DNA of 64,000 nt from Cordylochernes scorpioides (lineage: Eukaryota > Arthropoda > Arachnida > Pseudoscorpiones > Chernetidae). Below the pieces are notes generated by a model. It searched no databases, had not been told where the DNA came from, and saw nothing but the letters and a program-made list of their open reading frames with translations. The stretch is taken from NCBI GenBank assembly GCA_030710605.1, contig CP092880.1:4682909-4746908 (forward strand), written 5' to 3'. How positions within the stretch are numbered: the first letter of the stretch is position 1; each line of letters begins with the position of its first letter. Below, piece by piece: positions 12,251 to 23,700 of the stretch. A program made the translations under genes and the position numbers.

Positions 12251-12960
12251 TCTTACTGAGAAGAATCTTTTATATCTAATCTTATAAGAAATGTTTACAA
12301 ATAAGTTTCATGGAATATGTTTACATTTTATATCCAATTAGAATTAATAAAATTGAACTTGTATTTTAACACTTTCGACCCGAGGTACGCGATTTCACGT
12401 CCTTGCCGTTTTTGCATCAAGCCCGAGGGACGCGATTTCGCTTCTTCAATTTTCAAAATTAAATATAAAATCACATACACCAGGATCTTGTCCCTTCTTG
12501 TCTATCTATCAGTGGGTTGGGAGGATATCTGTTAACCTAATGTAAAATGTCATGTGAGACCGCATCAACCCCTATTGCCTCCTATGCAACTGTGGAATCG
12601 TCCGTCCTCAAAGTGTTAAAATGAACTCATTGTGAGAGAATTTTTGGAGTATATCTCTCTCTTTTTCTTGCCAGCATGATTCTATCTCTAGTTAGATTAC
12701 CTTTTCTTCAACCCCATCATCAGTTTTTTAAGGTCGATGTGTGTAGATGACATGCAATCTACATACAATAGAAGCATCTACAAACCCAACCTTCCATGAT
12801 TATCATTACTATGGTACCAATACTATGTAGACGATGTACCGATGTGGGCGCACTAGTATGCCTTGATACTATACTAGGAGTTCCGAATCATTTACAAAAA
12901 GTGTAAAACATATATTAATATGAAAAACATGTGAAAAAATAGTGTAAACGTGATATTGTA
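12251..12960. other. No gene recognised
   Basis: AT-rich, with two small GC-richer patches near 12380-12440 and 12560-12600. No convincing coding frame or repeat end. Confidence 0.4.
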
Positions 12961-12974
12961 CTTGGATAAGGTGC

Positions 12975-13205
12975 ATAAATTAAGAAAGAAAAAAAAGGCA
13001 TCTCCTTATTGTGCAACTGAAAGTTGCTGATGGCTTGCGCCATCTATCGGAATAAATATCGACTATTCGTTTGATTAATCAAAAATGGGTATTTTGCCAA
13101 TTCTGAAATAATTAAAAATCAACGAATAAGTGACATTTATTCCGATATATGGCGCAAGCTATCAGCAACTTTCAGTTGAACGATAAGAAGATTGCCTTTT
13201 TTTCC
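12975..13205. repeat. Short foldback copy of the AAGGCATCTCC family
   Basis: Left arm GGCATCTCCTTATTGTGCAA, then GGCTTGCGCCATCTATCGG; right arm is the complement. This is the terminal part of the hammerhead-bearing elements at 18.7-20 kb and 53-56.5 kb, here with the central ribozyme section deleted. Confidence 0.8.
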
Positions 13206-13209
13206 TTTC

Positions 13210-13510
13210 TCAATATACTAATTTGAATGTAATTCTACTGTCCTATAAGCTTATGTCCATAGTTTTCTTTAAAACCATTTCTGAGATTCCATCCTTCAGT
13301 GCTGCGTATATAAGCAGAATCGTCCAATACAGTATTAGAGCTCTGAGAAGCGGTCTGGTGGATTAAATTGGCGAAACCGCTGGTAGGGTTCACCACTGAT
13401 GAGCCAAGCCCTCCCAATACATATTTTTTCATCGCAGTAAGGGCAGTAGAAGTTTGTATTATGTATAAAAGAAACATTCGTGCTTTTAAATTCATTCATT
13501 TTATACTAAT
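13210..13510 (-). repeat. Dispersed repeat R1 (GCGATGAAAAAATATATTGG family), copy 1
   Basis: Nearly full copy of a roughly 290-bp interspersed repeat containing TCCTATAAGCTTATGTCCAT, CTTCAGTGCTGCGTATATAA and CATCGCAGTAAGG. Other copies are at 13720-13940, 14055-14275 (plus the separated end at 14620-14700), 22921-23205, 28045-28145, 32895-33200 and 61260-61400. The open frame seen in some copies is not kept in others, because the A-run length varies. Confidence 0.8.
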
Positions 13511-13567
13511 ATGTACCGAATATTATCGCAACGACCTGTAAATGTTATCTTTTTAGCCATATAAACA

Positions 13568-13610
13568 AGCAGCAAGCTTTCAGGCGGTCGCGCTTCATCA
13601 GGCAAATGGA
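13568..13610 (-). ncRNA. Hammerhead-like motif, relic
   Basis: On the minus strand the order is CUGAUGA, a short GC stem, GAAA, then GCUUGCUG. Both conserved core boxes are intact, but the residue at the cleavage site would be G, which is not cleavable, and helix II is imperfect. I read it as a decayed relative of the 12.1-kb and 20.1-kb motifs. Confidence 0.45.
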
Positions 13611-13719
13611 TATGCAAAGGCGTTCAACATCCAGGTTCAATCAGCTCTGGTTTCTCTTTACCCTCACTAGTACCTAGTTGTCGATAACTCTGGTAATTGG
13701 ATGATCACATCCTTCCACA

Positions 13720-14275
13720 CAGAATCTACTTATAAAATGAAAGGATTTAAAAGCACGAATGTTTCTTTTATACATAATACAAACTTCTACTGCCCTTACT
13801 GCGATGAAAAAATATATTGGGAGGGCTCGGATCATCAGTGGTGAATATATACGCAACACTGAAGGATGGAATCTCAGAAATGGTTTTCAAGAAAACTATG
13901 GACATAAGCTTATAGGACAGTAGAATTACATTCAAATATTTGCATCGAGCATCATTTGAAATGTACCGTATACCGTATATGTACTCGTATACTGTTGTAT
14001 GAACATCACATTGATGTAGCATGTCTCCAGGAAACCTAGCTTGGACAAGACAACACCATTTAAAATGTATAAGTAATGAAATCATTAAACCACCAATGTT
14101 TCTTTTAAACATAAAACAAACTTCTACTGTCCTTACTGCGATGAAAAAATATTGGGAGGGTTTGACTTATCAGTGGTAAATCCTCATAGCGGTTTCGTCA
14201 ATTTAATCTACCAGACTGCTTCTTAGAGCTCTAATACTGTATTGGATCATTCTGTAGTATTATAGTAAATGACCA
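13720..14275 (+). repeat. Dispersed repeat R1, copies 2 and 3
   Basis: Copy 2 (13720-13940) has an internal deletion. Copy 3 (14055-14275) keeps the left half, and its right half (CTGAAGGGTGAAATCC to TAGAATTACATT) sits at 14620-14700, split by about 345 bp of AT-rich DNA. That insert (14276-14620) shares TTTCCCTCGTGGCTTAT with 36490-36570. Confidence 0.7.
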
Positions 14276-14765
14276 CAAACACACAATTCGCCAATACATA
14301 CCTAGTTTATTAAAATATTATAGTCAAAGCACATCTTATTTTGTAATATAAGGAAGTGGAAGTTAACACAGAAAAATTAATTAAATTTTTAATTTAATTT
14401 GGATAAATTTATCCTACAATTCTACTTATATATTGCAACAAAGTGTTTATTAATTTTATTAACAGAGTGGTCATTTTTATGTTTATATTTTGCTACTCTA
14501 TAAATTTCCCTCGTGGCTTATATTTTGTTTACCATTCATAGTTTGTTCTTGCCTGAAATAAATTGTTGGCTCATCCCGAAGTTGGTCTTCCCTCCACGTG
14601 GCAGTATGTTACACTGAAGACACTGAAGGGTGAAATCCTAGTTATGGCATTCAAGTAAAACTATGGATATAAGCTTTTAGGACAGTAGAATTACATTTTG
14701 TAGCGAAATATCTATTATTTTGTAAACATATTATTAATTTTTATAACTATATCATATAGCTGTGT

Positions 14766-15360
14766 TCATAGTTTGGCCAACATTCCTCTGATATCAGACT
14801 TTATCGAATCCAGAATCATGATATCTGATCTGAGAAACTTATCCATAGATGATCAACAAATTTATGACCCATTTATTCCAGGAATTATAGATACCTTTCT
14901 CAAATTAAAAATGAATGTTCTGAAAAACGAAGCAAATAAAGCTTTCCCCCCAAGAAATTCCTAAATACTTTCGTCCAAATTTTTATAATACGCAATTTGT
15001 TACAAACCACGGAAATTTCAAAAGTTTTTTTTAAATAGAATAAAGGCAGTGGAGGATTCAAGTTGCTTTTGTGGTATTGAGGAACAAACCTCAAGACATC
15101 TACTGATCAATTGCCCAGCATTTCAAGATTATAGAATGAAGAATGAACCAGTTGTTTGTTAACTTAACGATTTGATTTCCGATAAAAAAAATCATATTTA
15201 AAGTTCAATTCATTTTGTAAATACATTCTAAACTTTCTACAAAATCTGGATCTCTAATGTTTTCATGCGTTGAATAATGTAAATAACTTATGTAAATAAA
15301 CTCCTTGTTTGGCGCAAGTATCCCTTGCGGGATATAGCGCTTTGGAAATAAAATAATTGA
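14766..15360 (+). mobile_element. Non-LTR retrotransposon C-terminus and 3' tail, broken
   Basis: Three register pieces form one protein end: SDFIESRIMISDLRNLSIDD (14790-), then FYNTQFVTNHGNFKSFF (14985-), then VEDSSCFCGIEEQTSRHLL (15050-), followed by a C at NCPAF. The C-x-C...H...C pattern is the LINE ORF2 terminal knuckle. The tail holds GGCGCAAGTATCCCTTGCGG, a stem, and ends AATAAAATAATTG. A shorter copy of the same tail lies at 60592-60865. At least two frameshifts are present. Confidence 0.8.
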
Positions 15361-15775
15361 ATAACTATATTTGGAAACTCTTCATACTTCCCTCATTGAT
15401 TCTCTTGTATTTTATAAGTTTTAGTTTATTATTGCCATAAATAAATTGCTGTGTCATTCTGAAGTTTGTCTTTCCTAATTTTCTAGTATCCCTGTAAAAT
15501 TTTTTGGGAATACCATAAGTTGAATAACCACCTGGAACAGTCTAGTATCAAAAGAATAAAATGGTGACACCGGGAGTTTCTTGTAATGAGATCTATTGTC
15601 CCGGTTTTCTTTTTTTTTTTTTACACATTTTTGATGTTCAGTTAAACGGATAATTCTTCGATGCACGTTTTTATACTTTTGATAATTAAAGAAATCAAAT
15701 GGAAGTATAGATTAGTGGCCAGACGACTGTCCAGGCCTGCCTCTGGATTCTCTTCGCTTCACGATTTTATTTATT
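15361..15775. other. No gene recognised; leads into SINE and 107-bp array
   Basis: AT-rich with partial similarity to the edges of the 107-bp array (GATAATT, AATCAAATGGAAGTATAGATT at 15680-15710), showing that the array's ancestral monomer begins upstream of the SINE at 15776. Confidence 0.5.
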
Positions 15776-15995
15776 TTTTGATTATCCCTATTGCACGTGG
15801 TACAGGCCATTATAATCATGGTAGGTAGAAGTAGGTGATTGCTTTTACTGTAAGTGCACCACATGCCTACATATGTGAAAAGCAGTTCGACTTTTGCACT
15901 TACAAATGTACCAGAGCCCTGTTTAGTTACTTGCACTTGCTTGTGGGGTTGTAATTTTTGCAAGAATTGGGGGCTATTGGAGCATTTTTATTTAT
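15776..15995 (-). mobile_element. tRNA-derived SINE (family A), truncated
   Basis: Shares TAGTACACGTGGTACAGGCC-type, TAGAAGTAGG..GACTGCTTT and AAAAGCAGTTCGACTTTTGC with six other copies in the window. The tRNA-like head (right end in this orientation) is missing. It lies within the first monomer of the 107-bp array. Confidence 0.8.
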
Positions 15996-15999
15996 CACG

Positions 16000-18190
16000 A
16001 TTTTATACAATTAATAATTTAAGGAATCCAATGGAAGTGTAGATTTGACCAATTAGGGGCCAGACTTGACGACTGAAGACAAAAACGTGAGGCAAAGAGT
16101 TCCTTGTAATGAGATCTATTTTCCCGGTTTTCTAACACATTTTTGATGTTCTATTAAATAGATACCTCTTCTCTTCAAGATTTTATACTTTTGATAATTT
16201 AAGGAATCCAATGGAAGTGTAGATTTGATCAATTAGCGGCCAGACTTGACGACTGAAGACAGGCCAGCCGCTTGATTCTCTTCAAGATTTTATAAATTTG
16301 ATAATTTTAAGAATCCAATGGAAGTGTAGATTTGACCAATTAGCGGCCAGACTCGACAACTGCTCAGGCCTGCCGCTAGATTCTCTTCACGATTTTATAC
16401 TTTTGATAATTTAAGGAATCCAATGGAAGTGTAGATTTGACCAATTAGCGGCCAGACTTGACGACTGAAGACAGGCCAGCCACTGGATTCTCTTCACGAT
16501 TTTATACTTTTGATAATTTAAGGAATCCAATGGAAGTGTAGATTTAACCAATTAGCGGCCAGACTTGACGACTGAAGACAGGCCAGCCGCTGGATTCTCT
16601 TCAAGATTTTATACTTTTGATAATTTAAGGAATCCAATGGAAGTGTAGATTTAAGCAATTAGCGGCCAGACTTGACGACTGAAGACAGGCCAGCCGCTGG
16701 ATTCTCTTCAAGATTTTATACTTTTGATAATTTAAGGAATCCAATGGAAGTGTAGATTTAAGCAATTAGCGGCCAGACTTGACGACTGAAGACAGGCCAG
16801 CCGCTGGATTCTCTTCAAGATTTTATACTTTTGATAATTTAAGGAATCCAATGGAAGTGTAGATTTAAGCAATTAGCGGCCAGACTTGACGACTGAAGAC
16901 AGGCCAGCCGCTGGATTCTCTTCAAGATTTTATACTTTTGATAATTTAAGGAATCCAATGGAAGTGTAGATTTAAGCAATTAGCGGCCAGACTTGACGAC
17001 TGAAGACAGGCCAGCCGCTGGATTCTCTTCAAGATTTTATACTTTTGATAATTTAAGGAATCCAATGGAAGTGTAGATTTAAGCAATTAGCGGCCAGACT
17101 TGACGACTGAAGACAGGCCAGCCACTGGATTCTTTTCACGATTTTATACTTTGATAATTTAAGGAATCCAATGGAAGTGTAGGTTTAACACCAATTAGCG
17201 TCCAGACTTGACGACTGAAGACAGGCCAGCCGCTGGATTCTCTTCACGATTTTATACTTTTGATAATTTAAGGAATCCAATGGAAGTGTAGATTTAAGCA
17301 ATAAGCAAGCCTGACTTGACGACTGAAGACAGGCCAGCCACTGGATTCTCTTCACGTTTTTATACTTTTGATAATTTAAGGAATCCAATGGAAGTGTAGA
17401 TTTGATCAATTAGCGGCCAGACTTGACGACTGAAGACAGGCCAGCCACTGGATTCTTTTCACGTTTTTATACTTTTGATAATTTAAGGAATCCAATGGAA
17501 GTGTAGATTTGATCAATTAGCGGCCAGACTTGACGACTGAAGACAGGCCAGCCGCTAGATTCTCTTCAAGATTTTATACTTTTGATAATTTAAGGAATCC
17601 AATGGAAGTGTAGATTTGACCAATTAGCGGCCAGACTTGACGACTGAAGACAGGCCAGCCGCTAGATTCTCTTCAAGATTTTATACTTTTGATAATTTAA
17701 GGAATCCAATGGAAGTGTAGATTTGATCAATTAGCGGCCAGACTTGACGACTGAAGACAGGCCTGTCGCTGGATTCTCTTCAAGATTTTATACTTTTGAT
17801 AATTTAAAGAATCCAATGGAAGTGTAAATTTGACCAATTAGCGGCCAGACTTGACGACTAAAGACAGGCCAGCCGCTTGATTCTCTTCAATATTTTATAC
17901 TTTTGATAATTTAAGGAATCCAATGGAAGTGTAGATTTGATCAATTAGCGCCCAGACTTGACGACTGAAGACAGGCCAGCCACTGGATTCTCTTAAAGAT
18001 TTTATCCTTTTGATAATTTAAGGAATCCAATGGAAGTGTAGATTTGATCAATTAGCGGCCAGACTTAACAACTGAAAACTGCCCAGGCCTGCCACTGGAT
18101 TCTCTTCACGATTTTATACTTTTGATAATTTAAGGAATCCAATGGAAGTGTAGATTTGATCAATTAGCGGCCAGACGACTGGCCAGGATT
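16000..18190 (+). repeat. 107-bp satellite, about 20 copies
   Basis: The unit contains TTAGCGGCCAGACTTGACGA, GAAGACAGGCCAGCCGCTGG and AAGGAATCCAATGGAAGTGT. The spacing measured in the core is 107 bp (16648 to 16755). The central copies (16640-17100) are almost identical and the ends are diverged. Because 107 is not a multiple of 3, no long frame is maintained. Confidence 0.92.
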
Positions 18191-18473
18191 AGGAGGCCAA
18201 CGGCCGACATCATTGTAGGGAGGTCATTACCTCTGACGGCCGAACCTGCTAGGCCCTACCTTACCCGGCCACTGGCCGCTTGGGTCTTCTTCTTCATCAC
18301 GTGGTGGTGGCAGGCATTCATAGCAACACCGTAGCTTAATCTCAAAACATCCTATATACAAGGTTATCCCAAAACTTCGTGTTTTTCTTTAAAATATTTC
18401 TTATTACTTGGCGAATAATATTATTACGACGAATACATAATAAGAAATTGATAAGGCACAATTTGGATTATAA
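18191..18473. other. GC-rich end of the satellite region, no gene
   Basis: A GC-rich 120-bp stretch (GGCCAACGGCCGACATC, then CCCGGCCACTGGCCGC) follows the last 107-bp monomer, then AT-rich DNA. No family was recognised. Confidence 0.4.
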
Positions 18474-18655
18474 ACACAAGGTAATAAGACCAAACCCAAA
18501 TAAATAAATAGTGTGCGACGTTTCGGTAACAGCTTTATTACCATCTTCAGACAAAAGTACTGAAAGAGGTACTTTTGTCTGAAGATGGTAATAAAGCTGT
18601 TACCGAAACGTCGCACACTATTTATTTATTTGGATTTGGTCTTATTACCTTGTGT
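18474..18655. repeat. Palindrome with a hammerhead-like motif in each arm (family 2)
   Basis: Arms run from ACACAAGGTAATAAGACC to its complement. Each arm carries CUGAAGA, an extra U, GGUAA...UUACC, GAAA, CGUC (right arm 18579-18612 +; left arm 18517-18550 -). The arm ends (AAATAAATAAATAGTGTG) also occur alone at 29800-29850, 30060-30150 and near 59920, so this is a dispersed family. A second complete pair is at 60245-60400. Confidence 0.8.
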
Positions 18656-18876
18656 ACATAATACGAAAAAAAAGGGCATCTCCTTATCGTACAAACTTAA
18701 ATTTACTGATGGCTTACGCCATCTATCGGAATAAATATCAACTATCCACTGATTTAAAAAAAATTATTCCACACAATTGGCCAAATACCCATTCTTGATT
18801 AATCAAGAAAATTAAGAAAAAAAGGCACGTGCAAATTCACTTTGGTACTATTTTTCACATTAACCAAGAAAAGCTA

Positions 18877-18918
18877 ATTACGGACGCGTTTCGAGCTGTT
18901 GGTCCTCATCAGCGTGGT
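18877..18918 (-). ncRNA. Hammerhead ribozyme motif HHR-A
   Basis: Minus-strand order: ACCACG (helix I), CUGAUGA, GGACCAACAGCUC (helix II, weakened), GAAA, CGC, GUC (cleavage triplet), CGUAAU (helix I, partly mispaired). All invariant core bases are present. Helix I has lost pairs compared with HHR-E and HHR-F, so activity is doubtful. Confidence 0.7.
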
Positions 18919-19238
18919 ACAAGCTGTACCTCAACGACCAAAAAACTGGTCATTTAAGCATCATGAAACGGATAGTTGAGGTCAGAATTGCGTGAGAACG
19001 CGAAACAATGTAAAAAAAAAATAGTACAAATTTGATATTGTAAAAACAATAGAAAAAATAAAAATTAAGTGGGTCAGGTGTTGATATTAAAAATAAAAAA
19101 GGCATATCCTGACCAGGAGCACATTTGCTTTTCAGAAGGCAGTGCGCCATCTGGTGGAACAGAAATCAACTATTCATTGATTTAACCTGTTCCCTGATAT
19201 TTGGCCAATCCAATTTCTTGATAAATCAAGAAAAGCCA

Positions 19239-19280
19239 TCCACGAACGGGTTTCGCACTGATGGCGCTCGTCAGCGTGGA
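19239..19280 (-). ncRNA. Hammerhead ribozyme motif HHR-B
   Basis: Minus-strand order: UCCACG, CUGACGA, GCGC-CAUCA-GUGC, GAAA, CCC, GUU, CGUGGA. Helix I pairs perfectly (UCCACG with CGUGGA) and helix II has four pairs. Both helices differ from HHR-E/F in a compensatory way. GUU is a permitted NUH triplet, though usually slower than GUC. Confidence 0.75.
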
Positions 19281-19803
19281 ATAGGCTGTACCACTGCGAC
19301 CAAAAAGATTTTTTGATCCCAGTGGCTTCCTGAAAAACCAAGAAATGGGTATTTAAAGGCTAAATTTGCGTAAATACGCTTAACACATGAAAAAACAATA
19401 GAAAAAATAATTAAATTTGACATTATACTGGGATAAGGTTCATAAATTAAGAAAAAGGCATCTAATAAATATTCATGAGTTCGGTAATCTATATATGTAT
19501 TAAATGGTTACATATACCATTACTTTTATATTTATTAACTGATTGTGTGTGTCTTTTTTTTTTTTAACAAAAAAGATGATCAAAGAAAAAGAGGAAACTT
19601 TGTGCTAGACATCTTATGTAGGTTTTTTTAAACAACGAAATAAAAACAAAAATTTCTCTGAGCCGAGGTGTAGATAAAAATTGCTTTATTGTGCATTATT
19701 CACAATATGTATACGTTTAAAAAATTATGACCTTAACTACCCGTTTCATGATTTTTCAGGATTTCTGAATGACCAGTTTTTTGGTCGTTGAGGTACAGCT
19801 TGT

Positions 19804-19845
19804 ACCACGCTGACGAGGGCCAACAGCCCGAAACGTGTACGTGGT
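19804..19845 (+). ncRNA. Hammerhead ribozyme motif HHR-C
   Basis: Plus-strand order: ACCACG, CUGACGA, GGGC-CAACA-GCCC, GAAA, CGU, GUA, CGUGGU. Helix I has six and helix II four perfect pairs, and the core is intact. GUA is an allowed NUH site. Helix III consists of only the A-U and C-G pairs with a two-base loop. Confidence 0.8.
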
Positions 19846-20012
19846 TAGCTTTTCTTGATTAATGAAGAATGGGTAATTGGCAAATTCTGGAATAATTAAT
19901 AATCAACAAATAGTTGATATTTATTCCGATAGATGGCGTAAGCCATCAGCATTTTTCAGCTACACGATAAAGAGATGCCTTTTTTTCTTAATTTACATGT
20001 TTAGTATAATTA

Positions 20013-20229
20013 TGTTTCAATTTTATTAGATATTCTTATAAATAAATAAAGCTTTCAGGGTTAAGTTTCTTTTGCAACTTTTTATTTTGAAGCTTTCGGA
20101 CTTGTCAGTCCTTCAACAGGATTATCACGTTAATAAATTAACGATAAATGCCATTTTTATATACAAATTATTATTTACATATTTTAAATATTTATGTGTG
20201 ACTATTTATGATTATTTGACACTGATTCT
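20013..20229. other. No gene; hammerhead-like relic at 20090-20120
   Basis: AT-rich. On the minus strand, CUGUUGAAGGAC, a loop, GUCC and GAAAGCUUC repeat the pattern of the 12.1-kb palindrome, with A6 replaced by U. Confidence 0.4.
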
Positions 20230-20475
20230 TTGGCAAAATACAAGATAATTAAACAAAAAATAGGAAAAGATCAAATATGCGAGATAAACTTTGAGAGAAT
20301 AATTACAAAAACTATAACAAGACTTAGAACAAAACACTATAAAGGAATGACAATACATCCAGATGGCACAAGAACCTATAGAACATGTAACAACTGTCCT
20401 GGTGTGGAACTAAAACCTACTCACATATTCTCATGTCCAGCAATGGCCGCAGCCTTGCAGAAATTTGACATGACC
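20230..20475 (+). mobile_element. Non-LTR retrotransposon ORF2 C-terminus
   Basis: The frame reads TRLRTKHYKGMTIHPDGTRT, then CNNCPGVELKPTHIFSCPAM, the C-x2-C...H...C terminal knuckle of a LINE ORF2, then ALQKFDM. A one-base deletion at about 20475 (other copies have an extra G before ACCCAGAG) shifts the frame. Without it the protein would continue DPEQQLYTPKIEDIATAVIE to a stop after MHGDI. The next 2 kb repeats this end. Confidence 0.85.
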
Positions 20476-22545
20476 CAGAGCAGCAGCTTTACACACCTAA
20501 GATAGAGGACATTGCGACTGCTGTGATAGAGATGCATGGAGACATCTGAGGCTCTTCATTGGACACGACAACAATAGAAAATTGACCCAGAGCAGCAGCT
20601 TTACACACCCAAGATAGAGGACATTGCGACTGCTGTGAGAGAAATATATGGAGACATCTGAGGCTCTTCATTGGACACGACAACAACAGAAAATTAACAT
20701 AGACCCAGAGCAGCAGCTTTACACACCCAATATAGAGGACATTGCTGCTGCTGTGATAGAGATGTATGGAGACATCTGAGGCTCTTCATTGGACACGACA
20801 ACAACAACAACAGAAAATTAACATAGACCCAGAGCAGCAGCTTTACACACCCAAGATAGTGGACATTGCTGCTGTTGTGATAGAGATGTATGGAGACATC
20901 TGAAGCTCTTCATTGGACACGACAATAACAGAAAATTAACATAGACCCAGAGCAGCAGCTTTACACGCCCAAGATAGAGAACATTGCGACTGCTGTGATA
21001 GAGATGTATGGAGACATCTGAAGCTATTCATTGGACACAACAACAACAGAAAATTGACATGGACCCAGAGCAGCAGCTTTACATACCCAAGATAGAGGAC
21101 ATTTGCGACTGCTGTGATAGAAATGTATGGAGACATCTGAGGCTCTTCATTGGACACAACAACAACAGAAAATTGACATGGACCCAGAACAACAGCTTTA
21201 CATACCCAAGATAGAGGACATTGCGACTGCTGTGAGAGAAATATATGGAGACATCTGAGGCTCTTCATTGGACACGACAACAACAGAAAATTAACATAGA
21301 CCCAGAGCAGCAGCTTTACACACCCAATATAGAGGACATTGCTGCTGCTGTGATAGAGATGTATGGAGACATCTGAGGCTCTTCATTGGACACGACAACA
21401 ACAACAACAGAAAATTAACATAGACCCAGAGCAGCAGCTTTACACACCCAAGATAGTGGACATTGCTGCTGTTGTGATAGAGATGTATGGAGACATCTGA
21501 AGCTCTTCATTGGACACGACAATAACAGAAAATTAACATAGACCCAGAGCAGCAGCTTTACACGCCCAAGATAGAGAACATTGCGACTGCTGTGATAGAG
21601 ATGTATGGAGACATCTGAAGCTATTCATTGGACACAACAACAACAGAAAATTGACATGGACCCAGAGCAGCAGCTTTACATACCCAAGATAGAGGACATT
21701 TGCGACTGCTGTGATAGAAATGTATGGAGACATCTGAGGCTCTTCATTGGACACAACAACAACAGAAAATTGACATGGACCCAGAACAACAGCTTTACAT
21801 ACCCAAGATAGAGGACATTTGCGACTGCTGTGATAGAAATGTATGGAGACATCTGAGGCTCTTCATTGGACACAACAACAACAGAAAATTGACATGGACC
21901 CAGAACAACAGCTTTACACACTCAAGATAGAAAACATTGCTGTGATAGAGATGTATGGAGACATATGAATCTCTTCATTGGCCACGACAACAACAGAAAA
22001 TTGACATGGACCCAGAGCAGCAGCTTTACACACTCAAGATAGAAAACATTGCTGTGATAGAGATGTATGGAGACATATGAATCTCTTCATTGGCCACGAC
22101 AACAACAGAAAATTGACATAGACCCAGAGCAGCAGCTTTACACACTCAAGATAGTGGACATTGCGACTACTGTGATAGAGATGTATGGAGACATCTGAGG
22201 CTCTTCATTGGACATGTCAATAACAACAGAAAATTGACATGGACCCAGAGCAGCAGCTTTGCACACCCAAGATAGAGGACATTGCGACTGCTGTGATAGA
22301 GATGCATGGGGACATCTGAGGTTCTTCATTGGACACGACAACAACAACAACAATACAGTATACACACCCAAGATAGAGAACATTGCGACTTTCGTGATAG
22401 AGATGTATGGGGACAACTGAGGCTCTTCATTGGACACAACAACAACAACAATACAGTACACAGTAGAGGACATTGCTGTGATAGAGATGCATGGAGACAT
22501 CTGAAGCTCTTCATTGGACACGACAACAACAATAACAAATACTTA
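20476..22545 (+). repeat. Satellite of about 18 copies made from a LINE 3' end
   Basis: Each unit of about 118 bp contains the last coding section (ACCCAGAGCAGCAGCTTTAC, then ATAGAGATGTATGGAGACAT and the stop codon) and a short 3' UTR ending in an ACAACA microsatellite. A block of about 599 bp (five monomers) is duplicated: the rare variant AATATAGAGGACATTGCTGC occurs at about 20728 and 21327. Three further monomers lie 13 kb away at 35632-35952. Confidence 0.92.
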
Positions 22546-22920
22546 TGATATTGAGATAGAAAATATATTACATTCTTTGTGTGAAAAAACAACTTTTTGA
22601 AAATAAACGTGCATGATGGATGTACGTGCTGGTTGAACAATATCTAGAGACACTCGACGCCTAGATTTTCTAACCGGAAAAAAACGCGGAGACATGCGTG
22701 TGCATCCCAATATATACCTAGATTGTCCGTTGAGTAGGTTTATAGATCTGGGTTTGTCTTGTAGAACCTCTATCAGAACAATTTGCCTTTCTTTCCTGTA
22801 TTCCGGCGGTCAACACTTTCCTCCATCGATAGCACACCGGGGAAGTGCCGTAGACATTCTAATTCCGTGCAGACACATTCCATGTTGAAATTGGATGGTT
22901 AAAACACGGGCACTACCCCC
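22546..22920. other. Degraded GC-richer sequence, probable retroelement debris
   Basis: The string CACACCGGGGAAGTGCCGTA (22829) resembles CACACCGAGGAAGTACC at 28375, within a recognised LINE fragment, so this is likely another minus-strand LINE relic. No readable frame remains. Confidence 0.4.
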
Positions 22921-23205
22921 TATATAAAATGAAAGGATTTAAAAGCACGAATGTTTCTTTTATACATAATACAAACTTCTACTGTCCTTACTGCGATGAA
23001 AAATATGTATTGGGAGGGCTTGTCTCATCAGTGGTGAACCCTCCCAGCGGTTTCGCCAATTTAATCTACCAGACTGCTTCTTTAGAGCTCTAATACTGTA
23101 CTGGACGATTCTGCTTATATACGCAGCACTGAAGGATGGAATCTCAGAAATGGTTTTCAATAAAACTATGGACATAAGCTTATAGGACAGTAGAATTACA
23201 TTTAT
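22921..23205 (+). repeat. Dispersed repeat R1, copy 4 (near full length)
   Basis: Starts AAAATGAAAGGATTTAAAAG and ends TAGGACAGTAGAATTACATT. It differs from other copies by an insertion of TG in the ATATTGG section and a missing base near 23078. Confidence 0.8.
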
Positions 23206-23235
23206 TTATGTCTAACTACCCCCTATTTTTATTTA

Positions 23236-23590
23236 TTGCACCTAGAAACTTTATTTAATAATTACCATATATTTACAACGAACCACGGATATTTTAAAGG
23301 ATTTTTAGCAACATTTGGAGCGGTTGAAGACTCTAGCTGTCATTGTGGCAAGGAAATCCAGGACTCGAGACACCTACTGCTGGAATGCCCACTCTTCTTT
23401 AGTGCTAGACAACAGACAGTAAACAATGTTGTAGATCTATATCAATTTGTAAATACTAGAGATAATTATCACAGATTTAACCATTTTTGTAAATATATTT
23501 ATGATTATCTTTCTAACCTGAGAAAGGATCAGGTTCCTAATATATATTATTGTTTCTCTTATTTATTTATTTTGTATAATATCTTTTTTT
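23236..23590 (+). mobile_element. Non-LTR retrotransposon ORF2 C-terminus
   Basis: The open frame contains FTTNHGYFKGFLATFGAVED, SSCHCGKEIQDSRHLLLECP, with the C-x-C...H...C knuckle and the HG-x-F lead-in. It is related to the copy at 14985-15160 but less damaged. The frame remains open to 23661 only because it runs into the hairpin element at 23596. Confidence 0.85.
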
Positions 23591-23595
23591 TTACA

Positions 23596-23700
23596 CAAAT
23601 ACATTTACTGGCAATGCGTTTCTTTAAAATATCATCAAATTGCCTGTATCATTGCCAGTAAATTTATTTGTGTAAAATTTTAACGATAGATGGCAATTAA
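23596..23700. repeat. Deleted copy of the 5.5-kb hairpin element
   Basis: TTACTGGCAATGCGTTTCTT and ATTGCCAGTAAATTTATTTG match both arms at 5549-5693. One arm is shortened. Confidence 0.75.

Larger units (their letters stand above)
18660..20012. repeat. Nested foldback elements of the AAGGCATCTCC family with three hammerheads
   Basis: Two diverged elements and an inverted partner lie in this block. Left ends begin AAGGGCATCTCCTTATCGT (18672) and AAAAAGGCATATCCTGACC (19096); the right end is GATAAAGAGATGCC (19965-19982). Internal marks are ATCGGAATAAATATCAACTA, TTGATTAATCAAGAAAAGCT and the ribozyme section. About 240 bp at 19480-19720 is unrelated AT-rich sequence. Confidence 0.8.

Noticed and set aside
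13385..13440. CTGATGAGCC in repeat R1 as a ribozyme core
   Set aside because: No GAAA box follows at a suitable distance, and flanking sequences do not pair.
16220..18150. Possible hammerhead in the 107-bp satellite (CTGAAGACAGGCC ... CTGGATT)
   Set aside because: CUGAAGA is present and CAG/CUG could pair, but GAAA is replaced by GAUU in all copies and there is no cleavage triplet.
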